The notes below the pieces were generated by a model. It did no database searches. It was not told where the DNA came from and saw only the letters and a program-made list of their open reading frames with translations. Of a DNA stretch of 64,000 nt, positions 46,001-58,000 are shown in pieces. Origin of the DNA: Ascidia mentula. Its lineage: Eukaryota; Chordata; Ascidiacea; Phlebobranchia; Ascidiidae. Location of the stretch: the NCBI GenBank assembly GCA_947561715.1, contig OX387200.1:374501-438500 (forward strand). Reading direction: 5' to 3'. Each line of letters opens with the position of its first letter. Positions within the stretch are counted from its first letter, which is position 1. Both the position numbers and the translations under genes were made by a program.

Positions 46001-49000
46001 ATTGTGAAAAATCGATTTCGCGTATGTAAGTTACCATAAGCAGCGTCAGTCACACATAAAAGCTGACGTTAATCTAAGACTTGTTGCTTCACTATATACA
46101 CGAACCAAAGTAATTTGCTGTCGCAGATAAATAAACAATTCCTAACCTAGGGCTAGATCCCTCTACAGCTATTAAGCAAGTCCTACCATATTGATTCATA
46201 AGATAATGTTGCATGACAGCAAGTGTTTCCGCCTGTTTTCCTGGTAATGGTTGAGGGATTAATGGATATCCATGTCGAAGCAAGAGAGGGTCGATTGCTT
46301 TAAGAAATAATACAAATAATTTTAGGATCATTTAGAAACTTGAAATATGTCTCAGGATAACCTGTACCTTGTGCGTGGAGTTCTTGGGTTTGGGCTTCTG
46401 CCAAGCTTCTGCTAGTGGGAGCCAGAGAGTAGGCAGACAACGACCTTTGGGATGAACTCTGAAGAATATTTTACATAGAGAATTACATTGGAAATCACTC
46501 CAAGCTTGTGCGCAAAATTGTTGACTTTGAGGTATTGTGATGTAATAATAAACTTTGAAATCACATGGGTAGGGGTAGGACATTTTTCATCAAACTTACA
46601 GTTTGAAACATTATTCACAACATAGCAGATATTGTATAACATGAAGTTACTATAAATATGTTTGTACACAAGACAACCAACCAATGTCGATTCCATTCCA
46701 CCTCTTCGGTCTGGGGTATGACGTGATGCAGAATCCGGTCGCTTCAATTCTAAACATTTAAGTGTTTAAATTGTTCATGTAATAATTCGGTGTGTTATTT
46801 TATAAAGTGTTTGAAAGTCATGACTTAATAAACAAACAATTATCCCAACAACATTATCCTGATTTGTTGTAACATTTAAACTATCGTCTTTAAAACAAAA
46901 CCCAACCTTCTTTGGTAGTTCTATCTTGTGCCATGGGTGACGCATGTCTCTGTGCTGCCTCGCTCGGAACCCGTCCCGGTGTTGGGCCTCTTGAAGCTTT
47001 CCTCTCAGCCACTTTGATCTGTGGTGGAGTTGCCGAGCGTTGGATGACATGCTGCACTGATTTCGGGGATGGACTCGGTTCCTCGCTGGTTTTACGCTTC
47101 GACATTGCTGCAAGTTCCGGGATTGAACGTGGTTCCATGCCAGATGGGATGATGAAGCCAGACCGTGATTGCAGGTGGTAAGCTTCCATCATCCGAGACT
47201 CATCGAGTTTCTGCTGTATGAGTAATCCCGCTGCTCCATCACCAACCTTCTCAGACTTGAGTTGTTCTTGTAACTGTGATAATGCTGAAGTGGAGAATCT
47301 ACCTCCGGGCTGCAAACCTGGGTGCCAGAAAACGGGAGCTTGGCCCGGTAACAGTGGAGCTGGTGGAAGAGATGCAACTATTTTGGGGACGTCAACATAT
47401 TGTGGTTGCTTGGTCATGGTGACAACCCCAACAGAGGGGATTTGTGAAATTATTTGGCGCACTGGAGCACTGCACGTTGTGGGTTTGCTTCCTGTTGGTT
47501 TATCATGGCCATCTATGGGGTTAAGGAGGGGGTTGCGAGCAACTGGTTTCCCACTCCTAATGGAAACAAGGTTTGAAGCAGGTCTGCAAAATCAAACAGT
47601 TTCGTGTTGAAATCTTATAATTTGACCATTCAACATTTTAAAAGTTATGTGAATTTTAACTGCAAAGCACTGAAGGTTCATTAATTTGAAAAATAAGTTA
47701 ACGTTTTACCTGTGGGGCAAACTGTTGATGGGATTTGGCATCGTAGAAGGTTGGGGAGCAGATGATGGTATTGGAGGTTGGAGAACGGGGGTTCCGGTGG
47801 TAATGGATCCAAACCGAGGGAGCGAGACAGTCTGGGACATTGGGGGCGGTCGGTAAGCCCCCTGCAAGATGGGGTTAAGACCTGGGGGTATTCTTTCGTC
47901 TCCAGGTTTCAGTGAAAGCAGCTGAAAAATAATTTTTCCTTTTTACATTTTCAGCATCAAAAATAAGACTTTAAGCAAACACACAAAAAATCTTGGTTTA
48001 TTTTATTTCTGGAAGTTTTTTTTCTAACAAGGAAAATTGTTTTATGTCAGCCACAGTTCAAAAAAAATCATTATTTTAACATTATTGCAAATATTAAAAA
48101 CAAATTTATGTATTTTTACAGAGTATTTTTTTCATGAAAACACCAGAACATGTGACAAGCTTTAACCAACCTTTTGAATCGTTGCACTCGCCTGTGCAGA
48201 AGTCGTCTGTCGGTAACTTGCTTGCGGAACATTAACACTAAATTATTGAAAACATGTTATAATTTTACATGTGCAACAGATCCTACAGAGTGATTGTTTT
48301 TGAAAGTTATGAACCCACACCCACAGACATCAAATCACGAACAGCAGTGGAACCTTACCTTGTGGTGGTGAATCTTAACGCAGACACAGGTACAGCCGGG
48401 GTGGGTGGGATGACTGCAGCTTTATCATGCATCATTCCAATCTCAGCAGGAGTGTACATACGTTGGTATGACGACGAAACAACAGGAACTGATCACATGA
48501 CAAGAACATGGTCAAAACACCAGGAAAATTTAACAACAACAAGAGCATATGTGATTCTCAACGCATATTTTGGTCAGAGTCTTTCATAGAAACAATATTT
48601 TGAACAATGTGAATTTGTTTAAAACCTGATTATTGATGAAATTCAAGGTAGTATAAATGTTAATCTTGTGGAATTCATAACAATATTTCAACCTAAAGTC
48701 ATGTTTTAATGTTCGTGCCACAAGGTGACAACTTGCATGTGAATTAAAAGCAAAAAGATGAGGAATTTTAAAATATTTTAATGTTTGTAGCAGTAATTCT
48801 TAACCAGGGGACCTTTCCAGGGGAGCATGGAGGTTGGATCTGAGGGGTTTCTTATTTTACAAAATACATTACAACAGAAAGTAGTGGAAGAAATTGTTGG
48901 TGATTTGAAAGTGGCAACGTCAAGGTTAAGAATTACTGTTTGAGAGAGATCGCATATAAAGAAAGTTGTGACAAACTGACCAGAATGTCTAGCATCCGGA

Positions 49001-52000
49001 ACAGCACCAGGTCGAAAATCTTTACTCAAAGATGAAGCAACTGACATAGCAGGGGCTCGATGTTGATTGGTAGATCCTACAAACCAACATGGCGATCAGG
49101 TTATTTTGCACTCAACGACTTGCTCCAAAAGTTTTATTGACAAAAAAACATACAGGGGGGTATGGTTTAAATTATTTTTAAACCATGGCTGAAACTACCT
49201 TTAAAACAACATACACTAAATGTTAAAATAACTTCTGTGCAACCAGCTACAATCAATAAAAGCAAAAACATACCTGGTAGAGCGGAGGTGGTCAGTTTAA
49301 CAGATTCCATACTGGAGGGCACTGAGGTGGTTGATGTTTTTTTATCGGCCGTTAGATCCATGACATGTGGCATAGAGACAGTAAACGTTCGTCCACTGCT
49401 TGACACGGACACAAACGGAACTGACATCTTGCCTTTAAACAAATTTAGTTGTCAACAATAAAGCCATGCAAACTAAGTCAGAGCATACCAACTTTCTTAC
49501 AAGAAAATTACCCTGTTTAGGATATTTTGCAAATATAATATGAAACACAAAGCTTCACACTGGTGTTTTGAAACAACAATTATGGGATTAAATTGATGGA
49601 AACAAGCTTACCAGTGTGATAAGGTTTGCCCCTAATGTTTTCAATGACAGCGGTAGGTACAGGTTGTCTGTGGACAATGGATACCGGCTGGGTTGTTGCC
49701 ATGACAACAGCTGCAACAACAATTGCTTGTTATTAACAAAATATCCAAGTTTCCATAACATAATTCTGCCCAATATTTTTGTTGGTGAAATGTCAATCTT
49801 ACACAAATATATGGCGAAGTTGCAAGCTGGTTACTTTTGTGTCATTTGTCGGTCATTGACCAAGTTTTTTCAGAACTTTTGACCTTTTTTACCTGGTTCT
49901 CTGTTGGACAATGAGTTTGTTCGAGAAACATTCAGAGTTTGTGCTGAGTTCATGGAGAGGTGGGCCCCAGCCGGTGTTGAGTTTGGTCGAGAGTTGTCGG
50001 CAACTGGAATCAAGAAAATCAATTTGAAGAAAGTTTTATGCTGAAGGTTTAGACGATTTAACTTCTATATGACGTGTGTTGAAACAAGTGCATTTTAATG
50101 AGGTGTTTTTCCTCACCTGAGGTTATAATGGTGCCATGTTTTGAGGAAATGACAGGAACACTTGATGTTGCCCCGGACACTTGAGGAGGCACCATAGCAC
50201 CAGGTGGTGGTAGAGACTGAGGTCTGTTTAACAACAACGAAGGAGTCTCCAATTGTCTCACTTTATTTAACCCGCTCCCTGCAAGGACAAATTAATTTTA
50301 GATGATTTTGAATTTTTTTACAAGTTTGGGTTTCAGAACATAAAGAACTCTTCCACGATTAAACATACCTGCATTGTTGGTAGTGGATGTGGCACCAACC
50401 ATAACACGTGGCACACTTGGTGTGACACCTGCCACTACAAGTGGCATGCTGGATGTGATGCCTGACACAACATGTGGCATGCTGGATGTGACACCTGCCA
50501 CTACAAGTGGCATGCTGGATGTGATGCCTGACACAACATATGGTATGCTGGAATTGACACCAGGCATGACATGTGGCATGCTTGATATAACACCAGAAAT
50601 AACAGATGGCATGCTGGATGTCACAACAGTGGCACATGTCGCAGTGTGGGTTGCCATGTTTAGGTTGATTACAGGAGAATCATTGAAATCGTAATCGAAC
50701 GCATCCTGAGGTCCCTGAGACTTTTGCTTCACTTTCCATCCATGACTCTGCATTAGATCATGTTTAAATCATGGCACTGTATATATGCCTGTGTTGATAT
50801 TAAGGACCAAGTTAAACAAAATGTCTTTTAAACCATCCAAACTTGGTACTCTTGATAATGTTACAGACACAACAATACATCATTAGCAGGAAATACCTCA
50901 GTAGTCGTGTCTTCATCAGCACTGCATGTTGCACTGCTATCATCATCACGGAGGGGTGTACCCTGTTGCTTGGCAACATTACTGCTGTTAGTTTTTGTCA
51001 ACGATGACTCCTGGTTGGTCGCGACATCTGGTTGGGTGCCAGGTTTAACGAGATCAGACACATTGTCTTCAGATTTACCATCTGTTAAGTGCGACAATTA
51101 TACATGTATTAACTTCATAGGAACAAGAAACCAGAAAATACATATTATAGCCCTTCGGTGTAAACCAGACATTTACATTATTAAAAAATAATGTTTAGGT
51201 TATAAAATGTGGTGAGCATTATTTGCTTGTGAAAGAGAAACCTAAGCTTCGTCATCAGTAATATTTGAATATTTCGTTAAAACAATTCATTATATTGGAA
51301 TGAATGAAAAGCTCTTGGGTGGGGATGTTTTTTTATAAATTAGTCAGTTCGGTTTGTCCTTATGTGACATTTAATTTTTATAAAACTTGGTATGTGACCC
51401 CCTGTGAGGTTGTGACCCCCTGCAAGGTCATGACCCGCAGTGTAATCGTTACCTTCTTTGATGCCTCCAACATCTTTAACTTCATCACATTTGGTTGTTT
51501 CTCCATTTTCATCTTTAACCTGGAGATTAAAATTAAACATGAATTCACCACAATACCGAAAATATAACATTAACATAGAAACAATATGTTATATATCAGC
51601 ATGAACATAGAAACAATACGTTATATATCAGGATTAACATAGAAATCTTACCTCGTCCTTCAGAGTTTTTGCATCTTTTGTTGAAGATTCGCTTGAAGTT
51701 TTTTCTCTTCGACCTTTTTTCTCATTTTTCTTTTGTAAATAAAATATTTATTTCCATCAAACTTAAATTTATCAAGAAACTAAACTCAATACCTTCTGTT
51801 TTTTTTCGGCCGGTTCCCCTTGTGATAATACTGGGGACTTGGATGAGCTCGGACGTTTTGTGGAAGTAGATTCTACACGAAAATGTTACAAACTGTATTT
51901 TATTCAGTTGAAAACAACACTCAAAGTTTATTAGAATTAAATAAATGTATTTTCAATTGCAAAAATACAGAAGCAAGGAAAATATTTTTCGTTACAACTG

Positions 52001-55000
52001 TTGAAAAATCCAAAAAATCCAACGTAAGTTACCTGGACTATCTTGTCCTGTGCTAGCAGCAGCCAAAGCAGCAGTTCTCCGTGTTCTGATATGTGTTGTC
52101 GATATTGACGCTGATTCACCTCCGTCATTCCCCAGTGCAACTTTACCCGATGTTGAAATAGCAGGACTTGGTGTTCTATCCTTTCCCTTCTACAAATATT
52201 TTCCACTTTAAAATGTGACGGCAATGTTTGATTCTACAAGATCATCAAAACTTGTAGAACAAATACATGGGTTTTTTTGAACAAAAACTAGGAAAAAAAA
52301 TGTTTTCAAAAATGCTTTTACAATTATTCCCATACAAAATACTTGTAGATGCTCAAATTGGAACCACAACTCTTCAGAATTGTCAAAAACATGAAACTGC
52401 ACTTTCTACTATAAAGATTCAGTCTTCAACTTTCCAAAAACAATGAACTACCTGTTTTTTGTCATCGATCATCATGGGGTCGTCCATCTTGTCACCTTTG
52501 ACCTTTTCGTCCATCAGAGGGGATTCTGTGTTCTTTCTCTCATCTTCCTCGGTTGCCGTGGCGACAATGTCAGGTGACTGAGCATGATGTCGAGTTCTTC
52601 GTGACTCGCCCGTCTTAAACAAATGAAAGTGTGAAAATGAATAGAAGTTTATGTCGCTGGACGCAACAACTTTACTTGAATATAATTTACTGGCTGCTAT
52701 CAACAAATATTTTTGCCAACACAACCTCAGTTTTTGTATCAGAACTAGGAAGAAATTAGTGTTTTTTTTTGCATTTTTGCAGTGTATGTGAACACATTCT
52801 AGAAGAACATGGTGAATCTCTACAAGATAATCCTGAAGAAGTCTCGTCAGACCGCAGATGAAAACTTTCATTAAAATAAAATCTACATAACTTCAATGTC
52901 AGAAGCAAGGTTTTTTTAAATGTGAAGAAATTGTCAGCTGAATATTCAATTTAAACCTTTTTCTGTGTTTTCTTGATAAGTTGGTCGAGTCCGTGCTTCT
53001 TCTTGTAGTTGTGGTAGAAGTTTTTAACTTGTTGCTCTGTTTTGTTGGCAACCATGCGCGATATCGCAGAGAAATCTCGTCCATGTCTTCCAAAACCTGG
53101 ATAGTAAACAAGTCTGAGTCCACAACATATTTAACACAGGCCATAAATATACTGATTGATAAGAAATGTTCTGGCATTTAAGTTTCAAAAGTGTTTATTT
53201 GAAACCAACGTTTTGTCTGCCATCCGGCGAGGCTTCTTCAGGGTTATGTCAACAGTGAAGCATCGCGCACATAAAACACTAAAAATGCAGGAAAAACGCA
53301 AGAAATGCGTATACATAAATACACTGACAAGATGGTTTTTATCGTGTTTTCAAACGACTCACACGTGAAACACTTCATAAACAAGAAATGATCAGATAAA
53401 CAGGAATTTAAAGACACAGATTTTATTGTTTATGTGAACATTTTTACCTTCTTTTACAACAGATATTTCCCCCTCAGTCCAGTTCATGGTTTGTTTCCGA
53501 GCTCCTACAAAAAAAGAGAGGTTTTAATATCACGCTAACTTCATATCTTTCATTAAAACTTTGGAACAACAACTTTTACCATTGCTCGAAATTACCTCAC
53601 TTCAAATCAATATCATTTAGTGAAGTTGAATTTTATTATTTCAATTTTGCAGAAGAATGATCAGAAATTGATTGTGATCTGGTGTCCATGAATTAACATA
53701 AAGTTTAATCCAAATATTCCGGAGACATCGCCTTAAAGTGAAATAACTTACTGGTCATCCGAGGGGAGGGTGGTTTGTCGACCCGAACTTCTTCTTGCTC
53801 CATTTCACCTTCTTTCTTTATTTCTTCTTTACTGGAAAATTAAAGTTTATGCTGATTTGTTTCATGTAGTTAACGCAAAGTAGCAGAGTAATGATTTACC
53901 ATGGATTACATGATCTATGTTTGGGTGGTTGTGATGACAATTATTAAAACATAGATTTATTAACATTAATTATGATGGAATTTGTTGCAATGCACTTAGT
54001 GGAGTTGGGAACAATTTTACATAAACTTACTTTTTATCGACTACATCTTTTGTTGAACCTGGTGCAGGATTGAAATTCTAAACAAATATTTGATTTAACT
54101 GAGGTCGATAAAATGATTAAATCTTTAACTTGCAGGAACAGAGCTTTTCAACAAACATTTTAACCAACATGAAGTGTTTGGGTTTCTGTTTATGGATTTA
54201 TCAATCACATAATGTTTTGATTATGTTAGTATCTTACGTGGTGCTTCCCCGACTTTAACTTCTTGGGTTTGAGTGTTTGTTTCCGGATGAGCGCCTTGTA
54301 GTGGTTGGTTTTCTTTGTGAGGTAATAATAGAGAATGCAGTCGGCAACACTCTATAAAAACAAAATTACATAAAGTTATTTACAGTTTTTTCAAATTTTA
54401 TGGTTTGGCAATCAATTTTTCCAGATTTCAGAAGCTTAAAGCACTATTGTGTGTTGTGTTTAAACTTTCCACCAACCTTCTTCTCAATAAACGAAGCAAC
54501 AAGTTGAAAGTTTTTCGGATGTTGGACAAATTTCTCTTTAAAGATTGATTTTTCTTGATCTGACCAAGCGTCCAACTGCTGACTTTCCTGTGATAAACGT
54601 GACAACTTTGTGTAGAACCTACAGAAATGTAACAGAAATACAAATGAAAGGTAATTTCCTACTTTAAACTCTTTGAAAGGTTCGTTGATGAAACCATTGT
54701 TGTTTATGAACTGAATTCTCCTTTGTTCTTTATCGAGCAACATTGGTGGAATCACTGCAAGTTGCCTCATGTGGTGAAGCTGATTTTCCTGGGAAAATAA
54801 TCACTTTCACCAAATCATGACAATCAGTCATATTTCAAAAATGTTTTTTACTAATGTGAGTGTCAGTTAAGATTCTATTAACAGGGAAAAAAATATCTAC
54901 AACTAATTAATATCTTTACTGGCATCATACCCAAGCTGGGTTGGCCACTTTTAATCGGAGATTAAAGTCGGAGACAGATTTGGAAAATCAAGCTCTCGGC

Positions 55001-58000
55001 GAGGTTTGAACTAACAACCCTAGGGTCTAAAAAATGTAGTTTGCGTTCTTTCATACCACAGTATGCTTGTTTGACGCCAAAATAAAGTTTATCAATCATG
55101 ATTTCAAAGTCCCAACATTAAACTGTCCGGAAAGCACGCAGTGCAAAACTTTAAAAGAATTGTTGTGTAAATAAACAAATCTAAACCTGTTCAGTGAGAC
55201 CATCGACTATCTCTGCAAGGTCAGCTTCACTCCGACAAGTATCCCCTCTCGTTCCGACTCGTTCAATCCTTTCTTGTTGCTCGCGTTGTTTACGAACTTC
55301 AGGGAAAAGTTTCTCAAAAAATTCTCGTGATTTCACTTCCTTCGCCCTATGTGAAATCATGAGTCAAGTTATTCCACAAACGCAACAATGAACATCTTGA
55401 GTCACAAATATTTCATAAAACTTTTCAGTTGTTTGGTTACTACATGTTCATTCATCTAGCTGTCTGAACCATGGCAATGATCCATGATATTATCTTGTTA
55501 TGAGGCTTATATCTGCTGTGAGGGCAACATTTATTATCGGTAACAAACAAATGATCTAATTTTTTAAATACTGAAAATGTCAAGGACTTTTATTGCATTC
55601 CAGACTTTCTTGGTTGATTGTTTGATCACAATTTCAGTTTAAACATGATCTGAAAATCGTGATTAAAAACGAAATTAACGCAAACAGACTTGACCGTTGG
55701 GTTTTACTTGCATTTTGCACCAAGTTCTTACTTGCGTTTTGGATTTGATTCGATTTCCTCAGTTTTCTGGTGCCATTGACCCATAAGCTGATCGTACCGA
55801 GCACACAAGTACTGCTCACGAATGTTCTGCAGTTTCATTCGGTTTTGAAAATACGTCAACAACTTCGGGCGCATTTCTTCATTCCTGAAAAAGTAAACAT
55901 GCTCTTTGGAAAAAAGTCTTCCTAGTACCACCGTAAAGTTTGAGTAACACTGGTTTAGTTAATATCTATTTAAAAATACATCACCAATCCAATAAAATGC
56001 ATAACAGCAAAGTAATGTACTGATATTTTAGGAATTGATTTGTTTACTTCTCGATGTTTTTCTGATACACATCTGTGTCCGAGGGTTGGTTGTACAACGG
56101 CATTTCATATTTCTTGCAAAGTCCGTCCAATACCGATCTTGCAGCTTCTGCTTTTTTCTATGGAGTAACAAAATATTTGGCCAACTCTATCATAAATTAA
56201 TTCAAAAGTACAGCAGTTCTATTTAATGTTATTCAAAGTTATTAATTATTTTGCCTTGCGCTTTTACAACTAAGTGTTTTGCTTTGGTGTTCCTGCTATT
56301 ATTGAAGAGGAGACAAAATATAAACATGAATTTAAGCTTTTTGTTTCACTTAAATTGAACCAGAATCTTACCGTGAAATGATAATCTTGAATTCAACCTA
56401 CCCTGTTTTCTGCGTATATAACTTGCCACAGGTCTCTGTGTTTGGGTTCAGCTCGTTGTGGTGAGGTGTCTGATTTTGCAGGTTCTGGGGGTTTCATCGC
56501 CGACTCCTCCAGCTGGGTTTTCTTCTTTTGCAAACGTCCGATCTCAGTTTCAACCTGGACAAAGGGAGTTAAAAAAAACTCCTTGAAACAGCTGCATCGC
56601 AAAATCATAAACATGGTGTAGAAATAACCTTTGCTATCTCCCTGTCAACTTTATCCATGGCTTGGACCAAATCCTCCTTTGACTTTTGTTCAACGACAGC
56701 AGGGGCTGGATGTACAGACTGATCCGTTTTTACTGGAAATAGTTGATGCAACCACATAATGTACTGTTCAGTTACTGTATTAGAAATTACTGGAGGAATT
56801 TCTAACTTGAATTACAAGAAAAATAAAGATAGTTTTGAGACCTAAAGGTGTTGGTGTCACTGACATATTTGTGAAGAAATGAGTCCAAAAACAAAATCTT
56901 GTTACAACTGTTTTAAATCCATCACGAACATTATAAATAGACAAAATATCACCACAGGTCTAAAGAAAAGTTCACCTTTTATTTTTATAATTCTCTTGTT
57001 TTTAGTGTTTTTGCGAGCAGATTACTGTGCAATGTGAAATTCATCAATAAAGTATGTTACCATTAGGTTGTCTGTGCAAGACTGAAGTTTGCGGTGCATG
57101 TTCGGATCCTGTAGCAAGATGTGGATGAGGATGTTTGGGTCCAACTTCCTGCTTCACTGTCACCAATGGTTCCTTGAAACGAAATAAACTGATGGAATTT
57201 GGAGCCCTTAATTTTCACTTTATTTTTGTATTTAAGATAAACTCGTATGTGGTGAACGGGTCAAACAGGATTGTTTCAATAAATCAAGATTTCTGAATCA
57301 AATCACTACTTGACAATAGTTCAAATAACAAAATAAATTTTTGAAAGTGAGCTTCATACAATGTCATTGTTTCAATGTATCATGTCTCATCATCAGTGCA
57401 GCACTATATGGCATTCTTGTCAGCCAAACAGCCAGGCAAAGACTGACTATGCAATCACCGTCATCCACTTGGCAACAAACAAGGTGCAACCAACCAGGAC
57501 AAACCAATGTATATAACAAAATTTATAATTTCCAGCAATTCCCACCATTGTTGGCACACATTAAACCAGTCCCCATGAAACACTTGTTACATGAGAATTG
57601 TACTGTTTATAAAAACACAGCTTGGTACCTTTTTCACATCAGGGTGGGTTTGAAACATGGGGAATGATTGCGGAGTTGAAACAATGGAATGTCTTGTGTT
57701 GGAAGGATGGTCTTTCTGCTTAGAAATGTAAAATTTCACCAGTTATTAATGAAGACTAAAAGCTAATCAGTTTCACCCATTCAACTTTATCTCAAATTTA
57801 ATCAGATTTATTCTTTTAAATGTTCTGAATGCAACTTTTTTGTTTACTTTAGGTTTTATTTTGTTGCACAACAATATCATGCATACAAATATTAGCATGG
57901 TACTAACCTGCATCTGAGCATGAGCTGGTATATGTGGTTGGTAGGCAGAATGTGGTGATGGCCCTGATGCTCGTTCCATGGGTCTTGCTAGAGCACCTTG

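Larger units (their letters stand above)
43064..52613 (-). other. ncor: NCoR exons 18-42 and the start of exon 43: repression region, 11-residue repeat and CoRNR box LIHAII
   Basis: Exons 18-42: 52613-52452, 52189-52033, 51872-51793, 51729-51652, 51519-51453, 51081-50897, 50747-50369, 50278-50117, 50003-49893, 49710-49612, 49432-49274, 49076-48981, 48413-48359, 48237-48171, 47921-47710, 47583-46907, 46749-46682, 46458-46368, 46297-46187, 45791-45633, 45353-45237, 44944-44353, 44096-44003, 43709-43572, 43478-43383. Exon 43 begins at 43064. Most is low-complexity Ser, Thr, Pro and Gln, with charged Lys/Glu patches in exons 20-22. The 677-bp exon 33 holds SALSQLQEQL and MEPRSIPELAAMSKRKTSEE, recalling conserved SMRT blocks. 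Exon 41 (YGARHVKTASDLRIKGRATM, then TPAHLIHAIIDHNI) carries the first CoRNR-type receptor box. Confidence 0.85.

Noticed and set aside
52899..53177. 92-codon frame over the NCoR SANT2 exon
   Set aside because: It is the wrong frame; the shifted frame gives the SANT2 sequence FGRHGRDFSAISRM.
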